Assembly: GCF_027580225.2 (NCBI RefSeq)
Contig: NC_073351.2
Span: 3,331,001 to 3,395,000 of the forward strand
From: Misgurnus anguillicaudatus
Taxonomy: Eukaryota > Chordata > Actinopteri > Cypriniformes > Cobitidae
Direction: 5' to 3'
Length of the DNA: 64,000 nucleotides
The notes under the pieces are model-generated. The model made no database searches. It saw nothing but the letters and a program-made list of their open reading frames with translations, and was not told the origin of the DNA. Shown piece after piece: positions 23,218-34,874 of the stretch. The first letter of the stretch is position 1, and each line of letters begins with the position of its first letter. A program made the translations under genes and the position numbers.

Positions 23218-23613
23218 AACCCACGAGGGGGCAAAACACACTAGGCAAAGAAAACACTAAAACAAACTAGACTTAACACTAAACAGACTAAGCTTAACAA
23301 TAAACTTGACAAAAGATACACTTGACTAACAATAGCATAAGCTTTAAACAGGACTGGTACAAAACAAACGAGCACAGGACAGCAAACACAAGGGCATTAA
23401 ATAGGGGAACAAATCAAGAGGGGAACAGGTGACATGATTCAAACAATAATGGGATAATAAACGAGGAAACAAGGGGGTGGGGTCAGGAGACGAGACAGAA
23501 AGCACATGGCTAGGAAAAACAAAGCCAGTGCTCTCACACAAAACATTGGGCTGCCATGATCCTGTCATTATGACTAGAAAACTGTGACCTGAAAACAGGA
23601 TCATGACACAGAA

Positions 23614-24370
23614 GAGATGTCCTCACCACACATATGTAACACCACTGACACAAGCACTTTCAGTGATAACTGTTATTAACACTTACAACACATTTATCGT
23701 CACATTAAAGTTGCAAAAAATACCAGCAGAAGCCACAGACAGTGTTGATGAACACAAGTGCATACTGTCAGGGACATGAAACACAAACCTTTAGGCTACT
23801 ATCAGTGTACTACTGCCATCCTGAAGTCTCACTGTTTTTTGTTTGTTAGTTAGTATTTTATTATTCAAAATGAATGTCTTTATTCAGTAATATGTCTTCA
23901 TTGCTGACCTCTGGCCATGATCTGACTTTCTTTGTAATCTTAGAATTTCTTCTCTTTACTTACATTGAACGGGTAAGTCCAAGGAGGCTTCCATGTCGTT
24001 TCACCATATTGATAAACTATAATAGCATAGAGGGACAAAAAGCACTTGGCATACCAACGCATTTCCACAACGCGTTTTCATTTAGAACACGTGAACCAGC
24101 TGCAACGGACAAGGAGATCAGCGATTACATAATGGCTACCATAGTTGCAACACGCATTTGGAAAAGCGAGGCGCTAGAGAGCACTATTCGTTAGAATGCA
24201 AAATAAAATTTCACCACTAGATGGGGGAAAATCCTAATTACTGTCCTTTTAAGTTCTGTATTTGTTTATTTTCTTTGCCTAAATGTTTAAGCTTGTATTA
24301 TGTTTGTAAGACAGAAAGCAAAAGTTATAGAAATACCATTCAGCAAGTTTAATTCAACAGTTATTGTTAC
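23614..24370. other. Intergenic, nothing recognised
   Basis: A 106-codon frame at 23874-24194 shows no known domain. Confidence 0.5.
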
Positions 24371-24500
24371 TTAAAGAGATAGTTCACCCATTTTCTCATG
24401 TTGTTACAAACCCGCATAAATGTATTTGTTCTGATGAAAACAAAAAAAATATTTTTTTGAGAAATGTTTGTAACCAAACCGTTTGTGGACCCCATTCACT
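24371..24500. mobile_element. Fragment of TTAA-type MITE
   Basis: Starts TTAAAGAGATAGTTCACCC and continues CTCATGTTGTTACAAACC, the same family as 10308 and 30033. The sequence then breaks into a GGGTGTCCAGACTTTTT segment resembling a hAT end. Confidence 0.65.
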
Positions 24501-24784
24501 TACATCATGGGTGTCCAGACTTTTTTGTGTGGTGATCTACTTTTAAAATGATAAAGCTGACAAGATCTACCTGCTAAAAAACATTTTTTAATGACAATTT
24601 AAAAGTGTATTAGGACTATACTGCATATCTCTACATTGAATTTAATGCTGTCCCCATTAGGCTACTCCATTCTTTTTGATGAGTTAAAAAAGTCCTTGAG
24701 TACATGTCAAGTACTGCTTTAAAAAGTGGAGATGCAGTTTAGTGAAACAAACTAGAAAAATACAACAGTATCAGAAGCGTATCT

Positions 24785-24846
24785 ATCTCTCTCTCTCTCT
24801 CGTTCATTTGCTCTCTCTCGCGCGCGCGCGCACACACACACACACC
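24785..24846. repeat. (CT)/(CG)/(CA) compound microsatellite
   Basis: TCTCTCTCTC, then CGCGCGCGCG, then CACACACACA with hardly any spacer. Confidence 0.9.
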
Positions 24847-25184
24847 GTGCACATGGATCCGCTCCTGATGAAGGCAAGAATGCGCATCCTGGTAAAGACA
24901 TTTGAGAAGAAATGAACTATTCTACAATAGAAAAGGAGACTCTGGCTATGTTGCTTGCTTTGCAGCATTTCTACATTTACGTTGGTTGTAACATCGCACA
25001 TCATTTACACAGACAATAATCCCTTGTTTTTTTTTTATATATATATATCAAGGACGCTGACGCGACGCATGGGAGAAGAGAGGACACACCAGCAAACAAG
25101 CTTCTTTGTTTCTTGCTTTTCTTTATGTTGTCTTTTGTTATTTGTAAAATGATTAGTTGTTTTAGTTGAGATTTCAGGTATTTA

Positions 25185-25228
<44 letters not shown>

Positions 25229-26518
25229 GAGTAATTTGATTTAATTATTGTTATTTAAAGACTTTTATTTTGCTTGTTGTTTTGTTTGATACATATTCCC
25301 TTATTGATAAATATTTAGTAATGTGTTTTGGTTTCACATGTCCTTCCTTTATGTTGCATTCTCCCCTTCCTGATGGTTTTTCATTAGGGGTCTATAACAC
25401 TGTATTATGTTTTAGTAGGTATTATCAAGCAAATATTAAACCAGTTTCTATTGTTTTGCAGATGATACATAAATACAAAATTTAAAATTTCTCTTATTAA
25501 ACAACATTTATTCTCTTTTCAAAGAAATATCTTACTCTAAAATTCATGTTTAATGGTAAGCATGTTAAACAAAATTCATCATAAAATAAATCACCCGTTT
25601 TCTCACCAATGTGCAGAGTACATTGAACTTGTTTTGAAGCCTCCACTTTTTTGACATCCATTCAGAAAAGCCAATAATGATGTGTCAATCCAATACGGTG
25701 AATCTAATCACCATACATGCAAACGTTCACTTCAAGAATGAACAGTGATTTCAGAAAGGTTATAGGTGTTTTAAATAAAGAAACATCCACACATTTCATA
25801 TGCAGCATAGACTAAATAACTATTTTCACAGTTAGTAGCGATGCACATTATCTGAAAAAATCCTGTATTTTATATATTTTAATATTGTAAGGTGCTTTGC
25901 AAAAATGCTAAACTGTAAAAAGCACTATGAAAATAAACTTAAATTAAACTAAAAATGAAAAAAACATTTAACTTGCAAACATTAGAGTGATTACCCTGAT
26001 CTGAATGTTGACAAACATAAAGAGGCTTCTGTTTCTTCATTGTAAGGAATAAAACAAGAAAGATTGCAAAAAAAAAAAACTCATATTAATGTAAAACTTT
26101 TTGAATTGCTTGAGAGACTAACAACATCTTCCCTTCTCTCTTTTAATTTAAATTATTAATCTCTGGGGATATGCAAATGCATATGTCTGTATGCATAAGA
26201 TATTAGAAACAGCTTGGTTTTGAAGGAATATAATCTTGATTCATTTCATTAGAAAGCTCTCTTTGGGTTTGTAAAACAGAAGTGATATTCAGGGAGAGAG
26301 TACATTTGGGATCCATTTATTGCAATACATTCTCAGATGGGTTAGGAATATTGCCTCCTGCTGCATGACTACACAAATCATAGAAACAGGTATGTTTCAT
26401 TATACATGTGGGGACATATTTCAAAATGTAAACCATGTTTTCATATCAAAATAAATATTTTATATCCACTCTTAGACGTATACACAAACCACATTATTCG
26501 TTTTTATGATTTGTCAGA
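24847..26518. other. Intergenic apart from a TTA microsatellite
   Basis: Very AT-rich. No gene, RNA or element termini recognised. Confidence 0.5.
25183..25229. repeat. (TTA)n microsatellite
   Basis: About fifteen ATT/TTA units without interruption. Confidence 0.95.
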
Positions 26519-27787
26519 TTAACCCTGTAAAGCCCTCGGTTGTAATATTACAACATCAGTTTAAGGTCTTAATGAAATATACCTGTACATGTTTTCTCTT
26601 TAAAACCATATTTACACAACTAAAAAGTCCTATTGTTTAACCCTACAATGATTTTGAATGGTAGACTTTGTAAATATGTTTGTTTTCCTGGCCGTGAACT
26701 TACAAAACTTGCAAACCTGCCTTGAAGAACATGACAATTTTTACTAGACTAAATAAATCAACAATCATGTAAGTAAAATGCCTAAAATATTTTTTTTCTG
26801 TGATTAGTTGTGTGTCTAGATCATGCAGATTTTAAGATACAGTTGAATGTTTTGATTATTTAAGATTTTGAGCTTATGATGACAATGTTTAATTTTACAA
26901 CGTTGGGTCTGTAGGGTAGCAGAACTAACCTGTGCACCTTGTACATTACATGAACTAGCTGTACTTCTAAACTGTTAAAAAAATTACTTTATTAATCATT
27001 TTTTGGTAGCAACAAAATATAATATTGATTTTAAATATCTTTTATACTCTTTTAAGTTTTAATCAAAGGTTTAAGATTATTAAATACATTTTTAGGAAAT
27101 GAATTATTTGAAAGTATTTATGTAGCAATATTTGAAACTATCTGTATCTTATTATTTATAAAATATACTTAGCTGGTCCTGTTTTCTTGTTTGCACAAAT
27201 ATCTGTTTTCTACATGAGGGCCAGGTAATAATGTTTTGGAATGTGGGGTGGGGGGTACGGGTGCTATTTGCATTATTAATAGTGGACAATAAGCTTGCCA
27301 GACAGCATTCTGTGAAATGGGCGAATCATTTGTATTGTATAAGTATGATTGGAATTGATTTGCATCGAGAATAATAAGCATGGGAATAATCAGTGTGTTT
27401 TTTATTTCAAAATATTGCTGAAAATAATGATGCCATCTCCTTTCATATACCACCAGAGTACCTCTGGAGGTTTGTGTCGAAAAACTTGATCACGGCTCTG
27501 ACAGATAGCACAAATGAGTACGGTTTCCAAAAGAAAGGAGTTTTTATAAACAACAAAATGAGACAAATAAATGATTTTTCCTAAAGTAAGTGAAATCACA
27601 GCAATTCTGCTACCCCATAGGCCCAATGTTGTAATATTACAACATTTCCATAAAAACTTCCCATAATGTCAAAAATGTAAAAACACATTAATTTCTGCAT
27701 TAGAGGACTCTTACAACAACATATAAATGGTGAAAAAAATGCACTGTTTTTTTTCTATATTTGGGTCTTTTCTATATTTGGGGTTAA
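26519..27787. mobile_element. Possible TTAA-flanked element with repeated palindrome
   Basis: TTAACCCTG at the left and GGGGTTAA at the right bound 1.27 kb whose two ends each hold the 16-bp palindrome GTTGTAATATTACAAC (26539-26554, 27628-27643). The outer termini agree only in the CCC, so the bounds are tentative. No transposase is recognised. Confidence 0.35.
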
Positions 27788-29247
27788 TGACTTTTTTACT
27801 TGTGAGAATCACCTAAATAAACTATTAAATATCAGTTATTTCTAATTGATTTTACATCGGGTTTTGTAAAATTTTAACTTCCAAAGACATATTAAGCTTC
27901 TGGAGACATTTGTATAAAAAATATGTAAGCAAAAGCAACTAAAAGAAACATACACATTCACTTCATCTGATACTGTAGAAGCTTCTAAACATCATAGAGC
28001 TCATCTCTCTAACATTATTTGTTTCTCTATATTTTGGATATTTGTTTATTGTTGAACTCCTGCAGGCCTCTGACTGTGAAGCCGAATCAAACCTTTCTCC
28101 GTGCCTGTGTGTGGTGACTTGGCTGGAATAAGTATGGATTTGTAAACATTAGCCAAAGTTTTACAGCTGTAAGTGCGGTACACTGCAGTGCTTCACTGCA
28201 CAAGAGCATCTGTGAATGTGGACTGCAAGGTTTTCAGAGAATAGCTGAGGTGGGGAGAGACAGACTGTCAAATACTAGCAGAAGACACTTCTTAAGAGAC
28301 AACTGAGCCAGAAAAGTGAGCTAATAATGAGTTAAACTACTAGTGTTCCTGCAGGGGACTTGTCAAAGAATCCTTACTTAGCACTTAGCAGTACACTGGA
28401 GTACATGAAAATAATATAATAAAATGAGAGAAACATTAGATTTAGTCTCTAGGATGTTAGCTAGTTAACTGTTATGAAAGACAGAGCTGTGTGGTAAAAT
28501 AGTAATACACAAATACATCCATATAGAGACACAACACTAACACTACTACAAAAATAGTTCTTCTCACATGAGACTTGACTAACGCTCACAGTTTATTACA
28601 ATTAAGTTTGGGGTTAACGTGTTGCATAGCACATGATGTGATATACTTCAATAAGTACAAAATATAAATGCATAGCAAACACAAGTAGTTGAATGACATT
28701 ATACTATTATAGTAAATTTAAGTATATTGTAAATATAAATGACCATTTTTATTATATTTTTGGCAATTGCCTTACTTGTGAAGTATACATGTAAACGTCT
28801 ACAGTTTGAAACAGCCCTTGTATGGGGAATGCATGTAACCACAATTGGTCAACATGCCAAGCTAAATTATGTCATCTGAAAGCTAAATGTTCTAATTATA
28901 ATATATAAATATCACAAAACATCTTAAAATGAGCTGCTTTACAATTTAAACCATAAACAAAAAACATTTGCTGAATGACTTTCTAACATACTGTGGTTGA
29001 CAGACCTCAATGCATTGCAACTGAAAAAAACCCCATCCAAATAGAAAAAAATAAACATAAGCATGATCTTTATCAGTTTGGCAACAACCGCACTATGGCA
29101 GGACTTAAGAGAGAGGGGGCCCCTGGGCTTGAGTAATTTCTAAACTCTCAGAAGAAAACATACAAAAGCTGTCACTGTGACAGTAATATATACCATTTAG
29201 TACCTATGAGGTACTACCCTACTGAAACATCAAGCTAAAACAAGCCG
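27788..29247. other. Intergenic, mostly unique
   Basis: 28060-28340 is repeat-free and balanced in composition. 29180-29225 (GTCACTGTGACAGTAATA, TAGTACCTATGAGGTACTAC) looks like a decayed fragment of the GGTAC-rich MITE family. Confidence 0.4.
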
Positions 29248-29249
29248 TA

Positions 29250-29452
29250 CACTGAAAAAAAATGATTCATTGAATTTAGTCAATTTTTTTAAGGTAAGTG
29301 GTTGCAATCAATTTATTTAAGCTACATTTAAACAAAAAAGATAGTAACATAAAATAAAATATAAAACTTTTGTTTAAATGTAGCTTAAATAAATTGATTG
29401 CAACCACTTAACTTAAAAAATTTATTAAATTCAATGAATCATTTTTTCAGTG
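29250..29452. mobile_element. Palindromic TA-flanked MITE, copy 1
   Basis: Almost a full palindrome: CACTGAAAAAAAATGATTCA on the left and TGAATCATTTTTTCAGTG on the right, arms meeting through GCTACATTTAAACAAAA. TA on each side (29248-29249, 29453-29454). A single strand could form a long hairpin. Confidence 0.85.
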
Positions 29453-29454
29453 TA

Positions 29455-29640
29455 GCTGGTTTTAGCTGGTCTCCCAGCCTGGTTTAGCTTAAGCTGGTGT
29501 AGCAGGCTGTTTGGTTTTGGCCTCTCTTTTCAGACTAAAACCATCTGACCCACTAGCTTAAACCAGCTTGACCAGGCTGGAAGCTTGGCCACCTTGGCTA
29601 AGCTGGTTGGCTGGTCTAAGCTGGTTTAAGATTGCATTTT
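29455..29640. repeat. AGCTGG-rich degenerate tandem repeat
   Basis: Repeated AGCTGGT, TTAGCTTAAGCTGG and GACCAGGCTGG in both orientations, a low-complexity repeat type frequent in fish. It adjoins the palindromic MITE. Confidence 0.7.
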
Positions 29641-30032
29641 GGTGTAATACGGCTGCCGTCACATCATACAGGTGAATGCTGAAGATTGGTGGTGGTTGAG
29701 AAGGACTCAACAAGTTACTATTATAATGCCATTATTATTACACAATTAAGCATTCAGATGTTTTTGTTTATTATTGTTGCACAAAAAAGGATCGTGAGAT
29801 ACTGTTGTTTCAGGTTTTTTATCTCTACCTGAAAAAGTCACACTTTGACATATCGGTCATCTACTGGTCACCCGCCGTCCTGTGATGTGATTTTCCAGGT
29901 CAAAGTTTACCAAATGTAAACTTTTTAATGCAGCGAAATGCAAAACCTTTCACATCAGCTTGCGTTTCTAGTCAGATGCATTTGCATGTGTAAATGGAAG
30001 TCAATGAAACAAAAGTCCAGTTTGATTGCACC

Positions 30033-30830
30033 TTAAAGGGATAATTCACCCAAAAAATTAAAATTCTGTCATAGTTACTCACTCTCATGTTGTTACAAAC
30101 CTGGATACATTTCTTTGTTCTGATTAACAGGAAAGAAGATATTTTGAGGAATGTTAGTATCCAAACTCGCTGAAATGCAAATCAATTTATTGTTTTATAT
30201 GAGTTGTTTTTAGTTTTATTTTGTTTGGTATTGGTTGATATTCTGTCTTTAAAATAAACCTACCATAAAATATATAGATTATTAATTTATTTGTAAGTGG
30301 GCAAACTTACACAATTAGCATGTAGGGCAGGGGTGTCATATTTATTTTAGGTTGAGGGCCGGATGGTAAATAACTTTTTTAAACCTTAGTGTGCTGATAA
30401 TTGTGTTAATATTAACTAAACAAACTACAAATTAATTAGCAAGAAAACTAGAAAAACACGTGGCTCTATGAAAACTACATTTTATTAGTTTACTACATTT
30501 TGTTGCTTGCAACATGTCTTCTATTTTAAACTATACACAAGCGACTGCGACATCCCACCTGAAAGGATTTTTAAAAGATGTATTTAATATTTAATAATAC
30601 TTTATATATCATCATGCGGGCCGGATTGGACACCTTTGTGGGCCGTATTCTGCTGTATGTTTGACAACCCTGATGTAGTGGATTAACTCTTTTTTTCCCC
30701 CACTGTAAGTATCCAAACTTATCATGAGCCCCTTTCACTTCCATAGTAAGAAAAAGAGAATACTATGGAAGTGAATGGGGCTGATGAACAGTTTGGTTAC
30801 AGATCCTCTACGGATCATTTCTAAATCCTA
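30033..30830. mobile_element. TTAA-type MITE interrupted by a transposon tail
   Basis: Left part (30033-30167) is the TTAAAGGGATAATTCACCC family. It resumes at 30708 with AGTATCCAAACT and then GTGAATGGGGC. The 12-mer AGTATCCAAACT occurs on both sides of the inserted segment 30168-30707 (30156-30167, 30708-30719), marking the insertion site. Confidence 0.65.
30168..30707. mobile_element. Composite transposon tail, copy 1, with hAT insertion
   Basis: Homologous to 31985-32941 (shared TTGATATTCTGT, ATAGATTATTAATTTATTTG, ending CACTGTAAGT). It contains a hAT-type element, 30328-30672 (CAGGGGTGTCA to ACAACCCTG), flanked by ATGTAGGG and ATGTAGTG. It lacks the ACCGTATTTT element present in copy 2. 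Confidence 0.7.
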
Positions 30831-30891
30831 AAGGTTTCTTGGCTGTCACTTCGCTCACAGTTTCAGCTCCCTTCACAGATTTTCTATTGGA

Positions 30892-31333
30892 TTAACTCCT
30901 TCCACGCCAGAGTTTTTAAAAAAGATTTTCATAAAAGTTTAATGCTTTTCCATTTTAAATATATAACAATATATCAAATGAAATCAGACCATCTGCTTTC
31001 AAACAAACAAACAAAAACGTTCACCTTATCTTCATTTGGTCTCTTTATTTACCTCTCAAATATGGGTAAGTTTCTTTAAAAAAATAAAAAGAGTAAAAAG
31101 CTTAGATAATTGTATTTTTGTAAAGGACTTTAGTTAGAGATCAGATTCAGAGCAATGATCAAAACGAAAAGTTTTTACTGTTTTTGGATCAGTGGATGCT
31201 TCAGTGTTTTATAAGTTGGGTACGAGTGCCATCTAGTGTATAATAGTGGAAATGTAGATTGCCATAAAAACTCATCATTGGCAGGGAAGCGTTTTCTCTT
31301 AATTGATGAGATAACTTGTCAATGGCGGGATTA
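30892..31333. mobile_element. MITE inserted into a Tc1-like transposase relic
   Basis: Runs from TTAACTCCTTCCACGCCAGA to GTCAATGGCGGGATTAGG, roughly inverted ends. It breaks the transposase relic that continues from 31335. Bounds approximate. Confidence 0.5.
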
Positions 31334-31730
31334 GGAATAATGGAGACTGGATAGGCCACTCCAAAAACTCCAAAGTTGTTCTTCTTGTGCAACTCCATTG
31401 TTACCTTTCCGGTATGTTCTGGGTAATTGTCATGATGAAAAACCCATCTTTGCAATTCTGGCTGAGTAAAGGAAGTTCTTGTCCAAGATTTTAAAGTGGC
31501 CCTGTCAATGCACTAAAGTGGTCCTGTACCATTAACTGAGAAACAACCCCAAAGCATAATGTTACTACCTGTGTGCTTGACAGCATTTCTCTCCTTCCAA
31601 ACACGGCCAGTCGAGTTGATGTTAAAGAACTCAATTTTGGTCTCATGTGACCATAGCAGCTTCAGGCGGGTCTGTACATGAGCAGGATTTCTATTTATTG
31701 TGGTGTAGTGTGTTACCAGTGGTTTGCTTG
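31201..31730 (-). pseudogene. Tc1-like transposase fragment
   Basis: Minus-strand reading around 31455-31335 gives RWVFHHDNYPEHTGKVTMEL, equivalent to the WVFQQDNDPKHTS...EWLK block with the second catalytic Asp. Further upstream (31690-31520) the translation contains TKIEFF and NIMLWGCFS-like segments. The open frame at 31201-31455 is a chimera: its C-terminal third comes from the inserted MITE. Not functional. Confidence 0.7.
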
Positions 31731-31984
31731 GTGACTGTGGTCACAACTGCCTAGAGATCATTAACAAGCTCCATCTGTACGGCTGTAGAGCTGACCCCTA
31801 GCATTTCTAATGATCATCCACACCCCATGAGGCAAGATCTTGCATTGAGCTCCAGACCAAGGCTGAGTGATGGTTATTTAGTACTTTTTCCATTTCCAAA
31901 ATATTGCACAAACAATTGTCTCATTATCAACAAAAAGTGGAGCCAGAATTCTTTCTGGTTGATAGGGGAATAAATACAGTTTTT

Positions 31985-32941
31985 CACTCACTGAAATGCA
32001 AATAATTTTATTGTTTTATATAAGGTGTTTTTTTTGTTTTGTTTGGTATTGGTTGATATTCTGTTTTGAAAATAAACCTACCGTATTTTTTGGTCTATAA
32101 GCCGTGTTTTTTCCCCATAACTCTGCTGGTGCTGTGTCTTACAGTCAGGTGTAAGTCAGTATGAATTAATTTTGACATTTATGAGGCAAGAGACAACATT
32201 ACCATCTACAGCCGCGAGACTCCGCTATATGCAAAACGAGATACATCCGTTTTTAACATTTTTGTTAAAACATGTTTATTATTATGTTATCATGTTATTA
32301 TTTTGTTTTATGGTGCTACTTAGCTGTATTTTTTAAGTTATGAAGGTTTAAATCAAAACAAACCAACTGCAGTTGAACTGATATTAATTGAAATGCACAA
32401 CCAAAAAACAAGATTTCTGAAATTTTTTTAAAAGAGTTATCTCGTTTTGCAACAAAACTCTTCATATGTTATTTCATCTTAATGACGCATTTTTGAATGA
32501 TGCGGCTTATACTTCGGTGTGGCTTACAGTCCGGAAAGTACGGTCCCATAAAAATATATAGATTATTAATTTATTTGTAAGTGGGCAAACTTACACAATT
32601 AGCATGTAGGGCAGGGGTGTCAAACTCTTTAGGTTGAGGGCCGGATGCTAAATAATAATTTTTTAAACCTTAGTGTGCTGATAATTGTGTTAATATTAAC
32701 TAAATACAAATTAATTAGCAAGAAAACTAGAAAAACATGTGGCTCTGTGAAAACAAAATTTTATTAGTTTACTATGTTTTATTGCGGCATCCCACCTGAA
32801 AGGATTTTTAAAATATGCATTTAATATTTAATAATACTGTATGTGGGCCGGATTGGACACCTTTGTGGGCCGTATTCTGGTGTATGTTTGACACCCCAGA
32901 TGTAGGGGATCAACTCATTATTTTTCCCACTGTAAGTTTAA
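31985..32941. mobile_element. Composite transposon tail, copy 2, with three nested insertions
   Basis: Second copy of the 30168-30707 unit. It holds the same hAT-type element at the same site (32612-32899, flanked by ATGTAGGG at 32604-32611 and 32900-32907), plus an element 32080-32544 with ends ACCGTATTTTTTGG and CCGGAAAGTACGGT, which itself contains the TA-flanked MITE 32230-32464. The tail ends CCCACTGTAAG, the form of a Tc1-type terminus, probably belonging to the transposase relic just upstream. Confidence 0.7.
32230..32464. mobile_element. TA-flanked MITE, copy 2
   Basis: Full-length match to 7320-7562 except for a short loss at the left end (TGCAAAACGAG directly after TA). The right end AACTCTTCA is followed by TA. 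Confidence 0.8.
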
Positions 32942-33709
32942 ATAATAGTTTCATAACTCTTATAACAGTAATGTTTGCAAACATTAATAACACGTTATCA
33001 TCCAGAGTTTCTTGGAAAGTTTTGGTTTGAGAAAAAATACACCCATTGCTCAACATGACATACTGTCATGAAGTGAGTTTTAATTTCTCTTTACAACCCA
33101 GAACAAGCAAATGAAACCCATCAAATATCAGAGCAGTATCAGAAATGACACCGGTTGATGACTTTAGAATGAGACTAACCGACATAAGCAGATAATTAAA
33201 CATGGTAAGAGGATTATTTTGGCTAGTAAAACATTACTATGGAATGAGAGATCATCATTTATTCTCTCTTCATCCTCACAACACATACAGTACACCACAT
33301 ACACATACCGATCATTTAACAGTAAAGAGCCACTGAGCCTTGTAAACACTGCTTATGTCTGGCCTAAAAACTCGAGGCAGACACACTGACTCCAACCACC
33401 CAATTCTTTGGTCTTTTTTCATAGTTGGGGCATGGAAAACAAGGATAAACAAAAACCACAACTCATGAATTCAGGATGATTCCTTGGAGAGGCATCACTT
33501 ACAGTACATATAGTTCAAGCAAACTGGCTAATATAAGGACTTGAGAATCTTTAAACAAATTGAATCGCTACCTACTTACTTACGTTTTATGCCTGACTTA
33601 AGTTCACGCTGGTGTGGGAATATTTAGCAGATACAGTTAGATGGCAGACGTGACATACTGTAAGATATGAATGGTTCGTGTGCACTTTTACACCATAACC
33701 TTTTTTTTG
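32942..33709. other. Intergenic, nothing recognised
   Basis: No gene or element ends found. Confidence 0.5.
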
Positions 33710-33711
33710 TA

Positions 33712-33920
33712 CACTCTCAGAAATAAAGGTACAAAAGTTGTCACTGGGGCAGTACCCTTTTAAAAAGGTACACCTTTGTACACAAAGAGTACATATTAGT
33801 ACTTTGAACTGCCAAAATGTACCTTTAAAGGTACATATTTGTACCTAAATGGTACATATTAGGACCTTTTTTAAAGGGTACTGCCCCAGTGACAGCTTCG
33901 TACCTTTACCTCTGACAGTG
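33712..33920. mobile_element. Palindromic GGTAC-rich MITE
   Basis: CACTCTCAGAAATAAAGGTA and TACCTTTACCTCTGACAGTG inverted ends, TA on both sides (33710-33711, 33921-33922); arms share GTCACTGGGGCAGTACCC. Related copies at 58023 and, interrupted, at 13035. Confidence 0.85.
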
Positions 33921-33994
33921 TATTACATGTTTTGTTCAGGTTTTATTGAAAAGCATTGAGACTATTAGTGTAGTATTTGGTAATACTTGTGCTT

Positions 33995-34140
33995 CTGTAT
34001 AATGGTAAAGCATTGTGTTGCACAGCAGAAAGGGTCATGGGTTTGAACCCAGGAAACACACATGATGATTAAAAATGTATACATTGTAATGCACTGTAAG
34101 TCATTTAGAAAAAAACGCCTGCCAAATGCGTAAATACTGA
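33995..34140 (+). mobile_element. tRNA-derived SINE
   Basis: A-box-like GGTAAAGCATTG (34003) and a B box GGGTTTGAACCC (34039-34050) correctly spaced for an RNA polymerase III promoter, followed by the tail TGCACTGTAAGTC and CGCCTGCCAAATGCGTAAAT common to cyprinid SINEs. Not a tRNA gene: no acceptor stem pairing. Confidence 0.75.
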
Positions 34141-34874
34141 GCACAGCGAAAGTCTTATAGTCACTTTTAGGGTTCCCTTGTATATTAATTCTGCTGTTTA
34201 TAAATGATCTTATGAATCATATGAGAGGTAACAGCTTTATTACACATAGTAACTAATCCAGTAACTGTTTCTTTAAAACACCAGATATTAATCCTAAGCA
34301 TTATACTGCATATAGACTTTGATTTGAGGGCCCATTACCTGTTGGTAGTTATGAAAAATAGATATGTTTGTGCTGGAAACATTAAATGTGGGCTGTAAGT
34401 AAGGTGCACTTAAGCCTAAGACAGCAGATGAAAGCCATTTATGAGGCCTGACAGCTCTCCGTACTACCATCAGACTGGATGCTGTTTCTACAGCTCTGGG
34501 TTATTTGTTTGCAGCATACATATGGATGTGTATTTCTCTCTCTCTCTCTCTCCACCTGTCTTCCTCATTACGTAGAACATATGGTGCAAAATTCAATAAC
34601 AACTCACTCCTGTAAGCTCTCCTTAGTTATCATTTCATAAATTGTGTTATACATATTAGATTAACGTGTTAACGATGCAAACAAGATGTGTCAGAATTAA
34701 TGAATTCATTTTAAAGATTATGCAGGTTTCCCTAGCCGCAGACCTATTTTAACCATAACACGTAACACTTTTTACAGAAAGTCAAACCATTTCAAAGCAT
34801 TTTCAAACCATTTGTACACAAGCTGTTTATATGGGTTAGATCGAGATCCATCACGCAATCAATATTTTCATTCT
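34141..34874. other. Intergenic; possible conserved segment
   Basis: 34400-34520 is repeat-free and balanced in composition (GAAAGCCATTTATGAGGCCT, CCATCAGACTGGATGCTG). A short (CT)n lies near 34537. Confidence 0.35.

Larger units (their letters stand above)
17096..23608 (-). mobile_element. Solo LTR, split by a DIRS-type insertion
   Basis: The two outer pieces, 17096-17171 and 23221-23608, join into one roughly 460-bp LTR that starts TGTCAGGAAC and ends CATGACA on the plus strand, flanked by a perfect 5-bp duplication CAGAA (17091-17095 and 23609-23613). Read on the minus strand it has a TATTTAA-type promoter box and the CCCCCTCGTGG motif shared with the intact LTR at 56736-57184. No internal retroviral genes of this element remain, so it is a solo LTR from recombination. 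It is the oldest layer of the stack. Confidence 0.85.

Noticed and set aside
34003..34075. tRNA gene
   Set aside because: A and B boxes are present but acceptor and anticodon stems do not pair; the downstream tail identifies a SINE.
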